64,000 bases of DNA from Pasteurellaceae bacterium (GTDB lineage Bacteria; Pseudomonadota; Gammaproteobacteria; Enterobacterales; Pasteurellaceae). Shown in pieces: positions 47,969-57,633 of this stretch. The stretch spans positions 62,001 to 126,000 of the forward strand of contig JAUNAB010000002.1 of assembly GCA_030527795.1 (NCBI GenBank), given 5' to 3'. The stretch's first letter is position 1, and every line of letters begins with the position of its first letter. Under the pieces are notes generated by a model that saw nothing but the letters and a program-made list of their open reading frames with translations, was not told the origin of the DNA and made no database searches. The position numbers were made by a program, and so were the translations under genes.

Positions 47969-49360
47969 ATGAAAAAAACATTAACCAAAACGTTGTTATC
48001 TTCAGCATTATTACTCACTACCGCGGGCGTAAATGCCGCTGCTTTTCAATTAGCTGAAATTTCAACTTCAGGATTAGGTCGTGCTTATGCAGGGGAAGCG
48101 GCGATTGCTGATAATGCAAGCGTAGTGGCAACCAATCCAGCTGGAATGAGCTTATTCCAACGCCCTGAAATTTCTGTAGGAGCAATCTATGTAGATCCCC
48201 ATATTGATGTGGAAGGTACAACACAAGCGTGGAGCAACACATCGGGACTAACAAGTGTTGATGCGTCACATAAAAATATTGCGTCAAATTCTATTGTCCC
48301 AAATCTCTATGCTATTTACCCAATCAATGAGAAATTCTCAGTGGGCGGTGGAATGAACGTCAATTATGGTCTATCTACCGAATACAACAAAGGTTATAGT
48401 GCGGGCTTTTTAGCGGGTAACACCGAATTAAAAGCATTTAACTTCAATTTAAGTGGCGCTTATCGCATTACCGAGCATTTAAGTGCAGGTCTAGGTTTCA
48501 ATGCGGTTTATGCGGATGCTAAAATTGAGCGTTTTGCAGGGACATTACCAGGACCTGCGATGTACGCCGCAACTTATCGTGCAGCATTAGCTAGAATGGG
48601 CAGTGCCGCCGCCTCAACCGCGGCAGGTCAAGCGGCAGCACAAAGTGCGGCAGTAGCGGCGGCAAATAATGCGGCAGCAATTTCCTCGGATACATTATTA
48701 CGCAAAATTGAAGGAAATGAATGGGGATTTGGTTGGAATGCTGGTTTAATGTATGAAGTCAATAAAAACAACCGCTTTGGTTTGGCTTATCATTCACGCG
48801 TAGATATTGATTTTGATGGACAATATTCCGATGCGGGTAGTGCTATATTAGGCGCACTTGCTCAAGGCAACCAACCTGGTTCTCTGACCTTACCACTCCC
48901 TGCGTATTGGGAATTTTCTGGTTATCACAAAGTCACCGACAAACTTGCCTTACATTACAGCTACAAATACACACAATGGGATAAATTTACCGAATTGCGT
49001 GCAACAGGCCGCTCAGGTAATGAATTATTTCAAAAAGATGAAAAATTCAGAAATTCATCACGTATTGCGCTTGGTGCAACCTATGATATCAATGAGAAAT
49101 TAACAATGCGCGCCGGTATCGCTTTTGATGAAAGTGCAGCACAGGATCACCATTCCCTTTCTATTCCTGATACCGATCGTACGTGGTATAGCTTAGGTGC
49201 AACCTATCGCTTTACCCCTGATTTATCCGTAGATTTGGGTTATGCCTATTTACACGGTTCAAAAGTGAGCTTTACCGAAACCCAAAGTGGATTAGTGAGC
49301 CGCTTTACCAGTAAAGCACACGCTAACCTTTACGGTTTAAACCTAAATTATCGTTTCTAA
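47969..49360 (+). CDS. fadL: long-chain fatty acid outer membrane transporter FadL
   Basis: Outer membrane barrel of 463 residues that imports long-chain fatty acids. Signal peptide MKKTLTKTLLSSALLLTTAGVNA is followed by the N-terminal hatch AAFQLAEISTSGLGRAYAGEAAIADNASVVATNPAGMSLF, and the C-terminus is NLNYRF. The start at 47969 has AAAGGAG upstream; the longer open frame (38 codons) is not used. Between residues about 203 and 236 there is an alanine-rich low-complexity stretch (SAAASTAAGQAAAQSAAVA...), probably in a surface loop, which I do not recall from H. influenzae FadL. Confidence 0.94.
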   Translation: MKKTLTKTLLSSALLLTTAGVNAAAFQLAEISTSGLGRAYAGEAAIADNASVVATNPAGMSLFQRPEISVGAIYVDPHIDVEGTTQAWSNTSGLTSVDASHKNIASNSIVPNLYAIYPINEKFSVGGGMNVNYGLSTEYNKGYSAGFLAGNTELKAFNFNLSGAYRITEHLSAGLGFNAVYADAKIERFAGTLPGPAMYAATYRAALARMGSAAASTAAGQAAAQSAAVAAANNAAAISSDTLLRKIEGNEWGFGWNAGLMYEVNKNNRFGLAYHSRVDIDFDGQYSDAGSAILGALAQGNQPGSLTLPLPAYWEFSGYHKVTDKLALHYSYKYTQWDKFTELRATGRSGNELFQKDEKFRNSSRIALGATYDINEKLTMRAGIAFDESAAQDHHSLSIPDTDRTWYSLGATYRFTPDLSVDLGYAYLHGSKVSFTETQSGLVSRFTSKAHANLYGLNLNYRF

Positions 49361-49372
49361 ATCAAAACAAAA

Positions 49373-49395
49373 AGCACCTTTTACGGTGCTTTTTT
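49373..49395 (+). terminator. intrinsic terminator after fadL
   Basis: AGCACC-TTTTAC-GGTGCT followed by TTTTTA, 12 nt after the fadL stop. Confidence 0.85.
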
Positions 49396-49410
49396 ATTAT
49401 AGAAAGATGA

Positions 49411-49455
49411 AAAAACCGCGGTCAAAAAAACGCTTAAATTTTTGACCGCGGTTTT
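49411..49455 (-). terminator. paired uptake-motif terminator after uvrA
   Basis: AAAAACCGCGGTCAAAAA (49411-49428) and its complement (49439-49455) with a 10-nt loop, between the convergent ends of fadL and uvrA. Confidence 0.75.
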
Positions 49456-49480
49456 GCTAGCAAAATCGTGAATTTATTGG

Positions 49481-52309
49481 TTACGCTGGCAACATTGCTT
49501 TTAAAAAGCGTGCAGTATGGCTATTCGGATTTTGTGCCACTTGCTCTGGCGTCCCTGTCGCAATAATTTGTCCGCCACAGCTGCCCCCTTCAGGCCCAAG
49601 ATCCACAATCCAATCTGCGGTTTTGATTACATCAAGATTATGCTCAATCACCACAATACTATTGCCCTGATCACGTAATCGGTGCAATACTTCAAGTAGT
49701 TGTTTAATATCGGCAAAATGCAATCCTGTAGTTGGTTCATCTAAGATATACAAGGTTTTTCCCGTATCACGTTTAGATAATTCCGTTGCTAATTTCACAC
49801 GTTGCGCTTCCCCACCAGACAGCGTGGTTGAAGACTGCCCTAAACGAATATAAGATAATCCAACATCAATTAGCGTCTGCAATTTGCGGGCAAGCACAGG
49901 AATGGCGTCAAAAAATTCACGTGCTTCTTCTACGGTCATATTTAACACTTGGTCAATGGTTTTGCCTTTATAACGAATTTCTAAGGTTTCACGGTTATAA
50001 CGTTTGCCCTTACAATGATCACAAGGCACATAAACATCGGGCAGAAAGTGCATTTCCACTTTGATCACCCCATCGCCCTGACAAGCCTCACAACGTCCAC
50101 CACGCACATTAAAACTAAATCGCCCAACATTATAGCCACGCGCACGGCTTTCTGGCACACCAGCAAATAACTCACGGATTGGCGTAAAAAGCCCCGTGTA
50201 AGTGGCAGGGTTAGAACGTGGAGTGCGTCCAATAGGACTTTGGTTAATATCAATCACCTTATCAAAATATTCCAAGCCTTCAATGGAACGATATGGTGCA
50301 AAATTAATGTTGTCCGCACGATTCAGTGCATTTTGTGCAAGTGGAAAAAGGGTATCATTAATCAAGGTTGATTTACCCGACCCTGACACGCCCGTGATAC
50401 AGGTAAATAAACCCACAGGAATGGTTAAATCAACATTTTTTAAATTATTACCAGTCGCCCCTTTTAGCTGTAACAATTTTTTGCCGTCATAAGGAACACG
50501 CTGTTTTGGCACCACAATTTGCTCGGCACCCGATAAGAATTTCCCTGTTAACGAATTTGGATTTGCCATAATTTCGCTCGCTGTGCCTTCTGCCACAACA
50601 GCTCCACCGTGAACACCCGCACCAGGACCAATGTCAATAATATGATCTGCGGCACGAATGGCATCTTCATCGTGTTCCACCACAATCACTGTATTCCCCA
50701 GATTACGCAAATGGATTAAGGTATTGAGTAAGCGTTCATTATCACGTTGATGTAAACCAATTGAAGGTTCATCAAGCACATACATCACTCCAACCAAGCC
50801 TGCACCAATTTGGCTCGCAAGGCGGATACGTTGTGCTTCCCCACCCGATAGGGTTTCGGCAGAACGGGATAACGACAAATAATTTAATCCAACATTGACT
50901 AAAAACTGCAAACGTTCCTTAATTTCTTTCAGAATTTTTTCCGCAATTTGTGCTTTTTGTCCGCTTAATTTAATTTGTTCAAAAAATTGTAATGCTTCGC
51001 CAATGCTCATTTCAGAAATGGCAGGCAAATTTGTGTTCTCAACATAGACATAACGTGCTTCGGGGCGTAAACGTGAACCACCGCAATCAATACAAGGTCG
51101 CGTGCTAATATTTTTCGCTAATTCTTCACGTACAGACATTGACTCCGTTTCTTTATAGCGGCGTGCCATATTATTTAAAATACCTTCAAAGCTATGATGA
51201 CGCACCACTACATCGCCACGGTCGTTAACATATTGAAACTCAATTTCTTCTTTGCCTGAACCGTTTAGCACGATTTGTTGGATCTTTTTCGGCAATTGTT
51301 CAAAAGGTGTTTCTACATCAAAATGATAATGTTTCGCCAACGAAGTCAGCATCTGATAATAATAAAAATTACGACGATCCCAGCCTTTAATCGCTCCCGC
51401 GGCTAAAGATACCGCAGGATTTTGCACCACTCGGGTTTCATCAAAATATTGTTGTACGCCTAAACCATCACAAGTTGGACAAGCACCAGCTGGATTATTA
51501 AAAGAAAACAACCGCGGTTCAAGCTCTGGAATTGAATAACCACAATGTGAACAAGCGAAATTGGCGGAAAACATTAATTCTTCCGCTTTCGGATCATCCA
51601 TATTCGCCACAACCGCTGTGCCACCTGATAATTCTAATGCGGTTTCAAAAGACTCTGCTAAACGTGTAGCCAAATCAGCACGTATTTTAAAACGATCAAT
51701 CACAACTTCAATCGTGTGTTTTTTCTGTAATTCCAACTTAGGCGGATCAGATAAATCCACAATTTCACCATCAATACGCGCCCGAATATAACCCTGACTT
51801 GCAATTTGTTCCAATAATTTAATATGCTCGCCCTTACGTGCTTTTACCACGGGTGCAAGCAACATCATTTTGCTTTCTTCAGGCAAACTCAAAACCTTAT
51901 CCACCATTTGACTAATGGTTTGGGCAGCTAACGGTTCATTATGCTCAGGGCAACGTGGCTCGCCAACTCGTGCAAACAATAAACGCAAATAATCGTGGAT
52001 TTCAGTTACAGTCCCCACCGTTGAACGCGGATTGTGCGACGTGGATTTTTGCTCAATTGAAATCGCAGGCGATAGCCCTTCAATGCTATCCACATCAGGT
52101 TTTTCCATTAAAGATAAAAACTGACGTGCGTAAGCAGAAAGGGATTCCACATAACGACGCTGACCTTCCGCATACAAGGTATCAAATGCCAAAGAGGATT
52201 TACCCGAACCCGAAAGCCCCGTAATAACAATTAATTTATCACGTGGAATGCAAAGATTTATATTTTTTAAGTTGTGGGTTCGCGCCCCACGAATATCAAT
52301 TTGATCCAT
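49481..52309 (-). CDS. uvrA: excinuclease ABC subunit A
   Basis: Damage-recognition ATPase of nucleotide excision repair, 942 residues. It has two ABC modules: Walker [10 protein letters not shown] near residue 33 and GVSGSGKST in the second half, each with LSGGEAQR. Zinc modules are visible as [28 protein letters not shown] and [27 protein letters not shown] (cysteine pairs 19-20 residues apart). Divergent from ssb with a LexA box between them. Confidence 0.98.
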   Translation of the reverse strand: MDQIDIRGARTHNLKNINLCIPRDKLIVITGLSGSGKSSLAFDTLYAEGQRRYVESLSAYARQFLSLMEKPDVDSIEGLSPAISIEQKSTSHNPRSTVGTVTEIHDYLRLLFARVGEPRCPEHNEPLAAQTISQMVDKVLSLPEESKMMLLAPVVKARKGEHIKLLEQIASQGYIRARIDGEIVDLSDPPKLELQKKHTIEVVIDRFKIRADLATRLAESFETALELSGGTAVVANMDDPKAEELMFSANFACSHCGYSIPELEPRLFSFNNPAGACPTCDGLGVQQYFDETRVVQNPAVSLAAGAIKGWDRRNFYYYQMLTSLAKHYHFDVETPFEQLPKKIQQIVLNGSGKEEIEFQYVNDRGDVVVRHHSFEGILNNMARRYKETESMSVREELAKNISTRPCIDCGGSRLRPEARYVYVENTNLPAISEMSIGEALQFFEQIKLSGQKAQIAEKILKEIKERLQFLVNVGLNYLSLSRSAETLSGGEAQRIRLASQIGAGLVGVMYVLDEPSIGLHQRDNERLLNTLIHLRNLGNTVIVVEHDEDAIRAADHIIDIGPGAGVHGGAVVAEGTASEIMANPNSLTGKFLSGAEQIVVPKQRVPYDGKKLLQLKGATGNNLKNVDLTIPVGLFTCITGVSGSGKSTLINDTLFPLAQNALNRADNINFAPYRSIEGLEYFDKVIDINQSPIGRTPRSNPATYTGLFTPIRELFAGVPESRARGYNVGRFSFNVRGGRCEACQGDGVIKVEMHFLPDVYVPCDHCKGKRYNRETLEIRYKGKTIDQVLNMTVEEAREFFDAIPVLARKLQTLIDVGLSYIRLGQSSTTLSGGEAQRVKLATELSKRDTGKTLYILDEPTTGLHFADIKQLLEVLHRLRDQGNSIVVIEHNLDVIKTADWIVDLGPEGGSCGGQIIATGTPEQVAQNPNSHTARFLKAMLPA

Positions 52310-52370
52310 AATAATGAAAAATGTGTTGGTATAAAGTCAAAATTGGAACGATTATCGCATAATTTACACT

Positions 52371-52386
52371 CTGTTAAAATATCCAG
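52371..52386. promoter_or_regulatory. LexA (SOS) box shared by uvrA and ssb
   Basis: CTGTTAAAATATCCAG fits the LexA rule CTG-N10-CAG with an A/T-rich centre. It lies in the 157-nt uvrA/ssb divergent region, the same place as in E. coli. Confidence 0.65.
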
Positions 52387-52466
52387 TGAAAAATTATAGA
52401 TCTTTTATCACTTTTAAGGCAGAATATGGCAAATTTCACTCATTTAATTAAGAAAGGAAACAGATT

Positions 52467-52961
52467 ATGGCGGGAGTTAATAAAGTTATTATTGTAGGTC
52501 GTTTGGGTAATGATCCTGAAGTACGCACAATGCCTAATGGCGAAGCCGTTGCCAATATTAGCGTTGCAACCAGTGAAAGTTGGACTGATAAACAAACGGG
52601 CGAACGCCGTGAACAAACAGAATGGCACCGTATCGTATTTTATCGCCGTCAAGCTGAAGTTGTCGGCGAATATTTACGTAAAGGATCACAGGTTTATGTG
52701 GAAGGGCGTTTAAGAACACGCAAATGGCAGGATCAAAATGGACAAGACCGCTACACCACCGAAATTCAAGGCGATGTAATGCAAATGCTTGGTGGACGTA
52801 ATGACCAAATGGGCGATTCCCCAGCCTATTCTGCCCCACAACAAAATTATCAACGCCAACCAGCACCACGTCCCCAAACTAGTGCACCAAAACAACCGAC
52901 ACCAGTAGCCCCGCCAGCTGATGATTTTGGCGGTGACTTTGATGATAATATCCCATTTTAA
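52467..52961 (+). CDS. ssb: single-stranded DNA-binding protein
   Basis: Homotetrameric OB-fold protein of 164 residues. The N-terminal fold ([20 protein letters not shown] ... [20 protein letters not shown]) is followed by a Gln/Pro-rich linker and the acidic C-terminal tip DFDDNIPF that docks partner proteins. AAGGAAACAG precedes the ATG. In naturally competent Pasteurellaceae SSB also protects incoming DNA. Confidence 0.98.
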   Translation: MAGVNKVIIVGRLGNDPEVRTMPNGEAVANISVATSESWTDKQTGERREQTEWHRIVFYRRQAEVVGEYLRKGSQVYVEGRLRTRKWQDQNGQDRYTTEIQGDVMQMLGGRNDQMGDSPAYSAPQQNYQRQPAPRPQTSAPKQPTPVAPPADDFGGDFDDNIPF

Positions 52962-52983
52962 GTGCTAAGAAGCATAACAGCCT

Positions 52984-53030
52984 AAACCGCAGTCAAAAAT
53001 TCAAGCGTTTTTTTTGACCGCGTTTTTTCA
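52984..53030. terminator. degenerate paired uptake-motif hairpin after ssb
   Basis: AAACCGCAGTCAAAAA faces TTTTTTTGACCGCGTTTTT; both cores carry changes (CCGCAG, and CCGCG with one G lost), but the stem still largely pairs. It is between the convergent ends of ssb and cstA. Confidence 0.55.
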
Positions 53031-53041
53031 GCTATATAAAA

Positions 53042-53072
53042 AAACCGCGTGTTGTAAAAACAAACGCGGTTT
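53042..53072 (-). terminator. second hairpin between ssb and cstA
   Basis: AAACCGCGT and ACGCGGTTT, 9-bp arms with a 13-nt loop, flanked by A and T runs, 20 nt from the cstA stop. Its arms look like a third, further decayed variant of the same motif. Confidence 0.6.
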
Positions 53073-53092
53073 AATTTTAACGCCCAAATAGC

Positions 53093-54676
53093 TTATTCTG
53101 CGACATAGGATTCTGTATCTTTTTCGCCTAAAGGTTTAAGCAAAGTAAAAAATAATACGGTGCATAATGCCGTCAACGCAAAGCCAATATAACAAGATAC
53201 TTGGTAATCTAAACCGAAACCAATTTTATTATACGCAAGGAAGGTAAAACAAACCGTGCTGATGAAAATCGCAGGAATTGTCGCCACCCAATGAAATTTA
53301 TGATAGCGGTATAAATACGCGGCTGCCGTCCAAAGCATCACCATCGCGGTCATTTGATTTGCCCAAGTAAAATAACGCCATAAAATGGAGAAATCAATAT
53401 TGGTTACAATACCGCCAATAATAAATAATGGGATTGCAATGACTAAACGTTTCACTAAGCTACGTTGATCATAGTGAAAAAATTCCGCAATAATCAAACG
53501 TGCCGCACGAAACGCAGTGTCTCCAGAGGTGATCGGTAAAACGACTACACCTAACACAGCGAAGATTCCGCCCACAAAACCCAAGAAATGCAACGAGCTA
53601 TCGTACACTACTTTAGACGGTGAACCCTCACTAATTGCTGCTTGTAACGCATCAGGGCTTTGATAAAAAGATAACCCGACCATACACCAAATCAACGCAA
53701 TCACGCCTTCTGCAATCATTGCACCGTAAAAAATGAAACGTCCTTCTTTCTCGTTTTCTGCACAGCGTGCCATTAATGGCGTTTGTGTCGCGTGGAAGCC
53801 CGATAAAGCACCACAAGAGATTGTTAAAAATAACAACGGCCAAATAGGCACATCACCGTGTACTTGGAAGTTTTGTGTGAATTTAGCCCAAGTTAAACCT
53901 TCCCCATCAGCATTGATAGTACGGAAAAATTCAATCGGATCCGTTGCACTAAAATGTGCACTCACTAAGCCCCACACCATTCCCACGGACATAAAAAGCA
54001 ATAATGCACCAAAGAATGGATAAATACGCCCAATGATTTTATCAATTGGCAATAATGTCGCTAAAATATAATAAACAAAAATAATGACAGTCCAAAGGCT
54101 GATAACCGTTGCTTTATCCATCCCCCAAACAGTTAATCCGCCAGCTTCAACCACTTGTTTGATATCTTCAGCATTATTTACCGACACCGAATTCGCACCA
54201 TTTAATACATCAACCGTGATGGTACCTAAAAGCTGAGCAGGACTAGACACAAACACCACGCCCACCAACAACAGCAACACCACCGCTAAGACATTGATGA
54301 ACGCCTTAACGGGTAAGCCTAAATATTTCCCCGCTAAATTCGGCATTGATGCACCGTCATTGCGTACGCTCAACATTCCACAAAAATAATCGTGTACCGC
54401 TCCAGCAAAAATGCAACCAAACACAATCCATAGCATTGCTACGGGACCATATAATGCTCCCAGAATTGGACCAAAAATAGGACCAGTCCCTGCAATATTG
54501 AGTAATTGAATCAGCCAAATTTTAGTTTTTGACATTGGCACATAGTCCACGCCGTCTTGCATTGTATAAGCTGGCGTCGCTCGTTTTGGATTGATCACAA
54601 AAATGCGTTCAATAATACGACCATAAATAAAGTAGCCAAGCAGTAGAATGGCTACACAAAAAAAGAACCATAACAT
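53093..54676 (-). CDS. cstA: CstA-family carbon starvation/pyruvate transporter
   Basis: Polytopic inner membrane protein of 527 residues with about 13-14 helices. AGTGPIFGPILGALYGPVAMLWIVFGCIFAGAVHDYFCG and SGDTAFRAARLIIAEFF are the CstA signatures. E. coli CstA and BtsT (about 700 residues) have longer C-terminal parts; this is the short version. CstA relatives take up pyruvate and possibly peptides under carbon limitation. AAGGAT precedes the ATG. Confidence 0.9.
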   Translation of the reverse strand: MLWFFFCVAILLLGYFIYGRIIERIFVINPKRATPAYTMQDGVDYVPMSKTKIWLIQLLNIAGTGPIFGPILGALYGPVAMLWIVFGCIFAGAVHDYFCGMLSVRNDGASMPNLAGKYLGLPVKAFINVLAVVLLLLVGVVFVSSPAQLLGTITVDVLNGANSVSVNNAEDIKQVVEAGGLTVWGMDKATVISLWTVIIFVYYILATLLPIDKIIGRIYPFFGALLLFMSVGMVWGLVSAHFSATDPIEFFRTINADGEGLTWAKFTQNFQVHGDVPIWPLLFLTISCGALSGFHATQTPLMARCAENEKEGRFIFYGAMIAEGVIALIWCMVGLSFYQSPDALQAAISEGSPSKVVYDSSLHFLGFVGGIFAVLGVVVLPITSGDTAFRAARLIIAEFFHYDQRSLVKRLVIAIPLFIIGGIVTNIDFSILWRYFTWANQMTAMVMLWTAAAYLYRYHKFHWVATIPAIFISTVCFTFLAYNKIGFGLDYQVSCYIGFALTALCTVLFFTLLKPLGEKDTESYVAE

Positions 54677-54807
54677 AAAAAATCCTTAATTTTAAAGGTA
54701 AAACAGACCGCGGTATTTAATTCAAATTAAATATCGCGCGCATTCTATGCAGTTGAAAAATTAAAGTAAATCTGAATTTACTTTTGGCACACACTTATTG
54801 TTAAAAG

Positions 54808-54823
54808 TATGATCTCTGTCACA
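54808..54823 (-). promoter_or_regulatory. candidate CRP site upstream of cstA
   Basis: TATGATCTCTGTCACA differs from TGTGA-N6-TCACA in one base. It lies about 130 nt upstream of cstA, next to the end of the DUF5363-like gene. I did not find a -10 box at the class II distance, so its role is open; cAMP-CRP control of cstA is known in E. coli. Confidence 0.4.
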
Positions 54824-54825
54824 TT

Positions 54826-55002
54826 TTAGTCTTTATTTTTCTTGTCCGTATTTTCAACTTTCTGACGTTCTGGATCAAATTTCACGATTGGCACACAACC
54901 GCGACAAGTTCCCTGATCAATACCCAATTCATGGCAAAATTTGTCGTATTTTGCTAACACACGTTTAAACCAATTTACTTTAGGATCAAATTTCTGCGTC
55001 AT
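54826..55002 (-). CDS. small DUF5363-like protein
   Basis: A 58-residue frame (MTQKFDPKVNWFKRVLAKYD to ENTDKKNKD). The pattern WFKRVLAKYDKFCHELGI ... CRGCVPIVKFDPE matches what I recall of the DUF5363 family of small basic proteins; three cysteines (Cys23, Cys33, Cys36) could bind a metal. It starts 3 nt after the tmcA stop, so it is translated from the same message. GAATTG upstream is a poor ribosome binding site, but the AGAGGAATTG stretch spans the tmcA end. Function unknown. Confidence 0.7.
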   Translation of the reverse strand: MTQKFDPKVNWFKRVLAKYDKFCHELGIDQGTCRGCVPIVKFDPERQKVENTDKKNKD

Positions 55003-55005
55003 TTT

Positions 55006-56877
55006 TCAATTCCTCTTTTCTATCATTCTTTGTTGTAACATATTTTTTACTTCCCCCCGACAGGCTTGTAACCAATTTTTATAACCACCTTGTTGCTTTA
55101 TTTGCTCAGGATCATTTGGATTTGAACAATAAGCTTTTAATAAGGGGTAAGATTGCTCGTCACTCACCCGCATAAGACGCTGAATAGCCCCTAAACTTGC
55201 CGACAGACCGCGGAAGAAATTGGCAAAATTTTCTAATATCATTTCATCTTGAGCATTTAATTGCCAATCAATATTATATGTAAATTGTGGTACAAGAGGA
55301 TGAAAACTCAATGAGAAATACCGTTCAAAATGGGCTTTTGCTTGCGTTACCAACGCCTTTCCTTGTGGGCTTAGCCCATACAATGCCAAGGCATTGTAAC
55401 AACCGCTACTCGCTTCTCTTTGCTCGCCAATATGCACAATTTGAAAACCACAAACTTGCCAAAATTTTACAAGCTCAATATCATACCCAAAACTTACGGA
55501 AAGAAAATCCACTTGTGTTTGCTCAATTAACCGTTGAACTAGCTTTTGTCCAATGCCGTTACGTTGCCAATGCGGTTGCACGGCAATGCGAGAAATTCGT
55601 AACGAACGTAATTGACAAGCCTGTGGTAAATGCCATTGCCACGCCAACATTTGTGCAGCTAAGTTGCCACGTGGACGGCGTTCGCCACGGCAAATTTGCT
55701 CAATCAATGCTTTATCCGTGATTCCCCCTTCTTCAATCAGCCACAATATGCCAATCAACGCATTGGTTGATCTTGCCCAGTACAACTGTTGGTGTGGTGC
55801 ATCAAATAAACGGCGTAAATCCAAAGGGCTAGTACGATAATGGGCTAATGTCAATAAACCATAAAGTTGTTCAATATTGCTTACCAGTTCAGGTGACGTC
55901 AAGGGGGAGACTTGGATACATTCATTCGGCAAAAAAGGGGATTGCACAAGATGATCTTCACAATCATTCAATAATAAACTATCAATAAATTGCTCTAAGG
56001 GATCGTTTTCCACCCAACGTAACGACAAATTCAATTCAAAATGCTGAAAAGAACGCGTTAACCGCGGTTTAAATTTAAGTAGAAATCCTCTTCCCGTGCC
56101 TTCATAACTCTGTAATGTGGTACTAAATACCAAATGGCGAAAGGTTTGAGTAAATGCCGATAACGTTGCCAGTGGAATCATTGCCGCTTCATCAACCAGT
56201 AACCAGTCCTGTGCAAATTGCTCACTATTTTGTTGAATTTGTGCATAAAGCTCATCGGGTGCAATAAATAAAACCTGTTGCTCGGCAAATTTGAACAAAT
56301 TTTTGCCCGCGGTTTTATTGGCAAGGGTAACAATCACACGCTGCCCTAATTTCGCTAATTCCGCGGTCAAAAAACCGAGCAACGTGGATTTGCCTCGCCC
56401 ACGTTTTGCTGTCAACAAGTAAATCTCAGATTGTTGCTGTAAAATTTGCTTGATAATGTGTTGCTGCTCCGCATTTGGTGTCGGTGCTAAATCAGAAGGT
56501 AAGATAATATCTGTCGATGATTGGCAATAAGAATCATCCGTAGAAATAAGATAATGCTGTAATTTTTGTCTAAAAAAACGATCAAAATTGGGGGTGAAAA
56601 TCGGTTGGCGTTCGCCACTCCAACGCAAACTGTCCTGATCGCAACGAGGCTCCGTTGGCAACGCCAAATGTAGCGTTCCACCAGCTCGCAATGTTCCCAC
56701 TGCAATGGCTAAGGCATCTAAATTTAAGCCTTCGCGTGCATCATAATAAATACTAGAAAATTCTTGCCCCAATAACTGCTTGGCTTGATGAAAATTAGTT
56801 GACGATAAACAAACACAATCAGCAGAAAGCTCAATGGGCGGTTTATCATAATATACCACTAATTGACGAGCTAACAT
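55006..56877 (-). CDS. tmcA: tRNA(Met) cytidine acetyltransferase TmcA
   Basis: Makes N4-acetylcytidine at the wobble base of elongator tRNA Met. 623 residues: an N-terminal RecD-like helicase domain with Walker A AKRGRGKST at 157-165 and DEAAMIP, then a GNAT acetyltransferase domain (RISRIAVQPHWQRNGIGQKLVQRLI) and a C-terminal tRNA-binding tail. It starts directly after the ybeY stop. A CCGCGG motif copy a few codons after Walker A encodes LTAEL. Confidence 0.96.
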   Translation of the reverse strand: MLARQLVVYYDKPPIELSADCVCLSSTNFHQAKQLLGQEFSSIYYDAREGLNLDALAIAVGTLRAGGTLHLALPTEPRCDQDSLRWSGERQPIFTPNFDRFFRQKLQHYLISTDDSYCQSSTDIILPSDLAPTPNAEQQHIIKQILQQQSEIYLLTAKRGRGKSTLLGFLTAELAKLGQRVIVTLANKTAGKNLFKFAEQQVLFIAPDELYAQIQQNSEQFAQDWLLVDEAAMIPLATLSAFTQTFRHLVFSTTLQSYEGTGRGFLLKFKPRLTRSFQHFELNLSLRWVENDPLEQFIDSLLLNDCEDHLVQSPFLPNECIQVSPLTSPELVSNIEQLYGLLTLAHYRTSPLDLRRLFDAPHQQLYWARSTNALIGILWLIEEGGITDKALIEQICRGERRPRGNLAAQMLAWQWHLPQACQLRSLRISRIAVQPHWQRNGIGQKLVQRLIEQTQVDFLSVSFGYDIELVKFWQVCGFQIVHIGEQREASSGCYNALALYGLSPQGKALVTQAKAHFERYFSLSFHPLVPQFTYNIDWQLNAQDEMILENFANFFRGLSASLGAIQRLMRVSDEQSYPLLKAYCSNPNDPEQIKQQGGYKNWLQACRGEVKNMLQQRMIEKRN

Positions 56878-57345
56878 TTAGATTTCATCAGCAATATAAG
56901 GATCAGCAAAGCCTAAATCGGTCATAATTTGTGTTTCTAGGCTTTCCATTTCTTCTGCTTCGGCTTCATCAATATGATCATAACCAAGTAAATGCAAACT
57001 ACCGTGAACAATCATATGCGCCCAGTGAGCAAGTAAGGGTTTTCCTTGTTCGGCAGCTTCGCGTTCCACCACTTGACGACAAATCACTAAATCGCCCAAT
57101 AACGGCAACTCCACTTCATCAGGGCATTCAAAAGGGAAAGAAAGTACATTAGTTGGGCGATCTTTGCCGCGGTAAGTTAAATTCAAATGATGACTTTCCA
57201 TCTCATCTACGATCCGCACGGTCATCTCAATATCATCACGACTCGCACGCACCGCACGGCTCGCCCATTGCTCAATTTGTGCTAAGCTCGGTAAATTTTC
57301 ACTGTTCTCTGTTGCAATTTGCAAATCAACCAACACGGGATTCAT
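56878..57345 (-). CDS. ybeY: endoribonuclease YbeY (rRNA maturation factor)
   Basis: Metal-dependent RNase of 155 residues involved in 16S rRNA 3'-end processing and ribosome quality control. The zinc motif [11 protein letters not shown] gives His114, His118 and His124. The gene is joined to tmcA rather than to phoH (ybeZ), which precedes it in E. coli. Confidence 0.95.
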   Translation of the reverse strand: MNPVLVDLQIATENSENLPSLAQIEQWASRAVRASRDDIEMTVRIVDEMESHHLNLTYRGKDRPTNVLSFPFECPDEVELPLLGDLVICRQVVEREAAEQGKPLLAHWAHMIVHGSLHLLGYDHIDEAEAEEMESLETQIMTDLGFADPYIADEI

Positions 57346-57446
57346 TTCATTTTATTCCTATTTGCGATAAAACGTGCCATTCCAACAAAGCACAAATTTT
57401 ATCGGTTAAACCTCAGTCTGTATCCGCTATTTTACCGTAATAATGT

Positions 57447-57489
57447 AAACCGCGGCCAAAAATTTAAGCCTTTTTTTGACGGCGGTTTT
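57447..57489. terminator. first of two inverted uptake-motif hairpins between mglC and ybeY
   Basis: AAACCGCGGCCAAAAA and TTTTTGACGGCGGTTTT form a stem with two mismatched positions around the loop TTTAAGCC. It is nearly the reverse complement of the element at 57583-57618. Confidence 0.55.
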
Positions 57490-57579
57490 CTAAGGACTCA
57501 AACTTATTATTTTATTCAAATACCTTTTTAGCTGAGCTTGATGATTTATTTTAATGAAATACGCCACAAAAGAAACAAA

Positions 57580-57622
57580 AACCGCGGTCAAAAAAAGGCT
57601 TAAATTTTTGGCCGCGGTATTT
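57580..57622 (-). terminator. second inverted uptake-motif hairpin, downstream of mglC
   Basis: AAACCGCGGTCAAAAA and TTTTTGGCCGCGGTATT pair around the loop AAGGCTTA, just downstream of the mglC stop. Together with 57447-57489 it fills the 288-nt space between mglC and ybeY; otherwise I see only the likely ybeY promoter region there. Confidence 0.7.
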
Positions 57623-57633
57623 TTCCTCAATAA

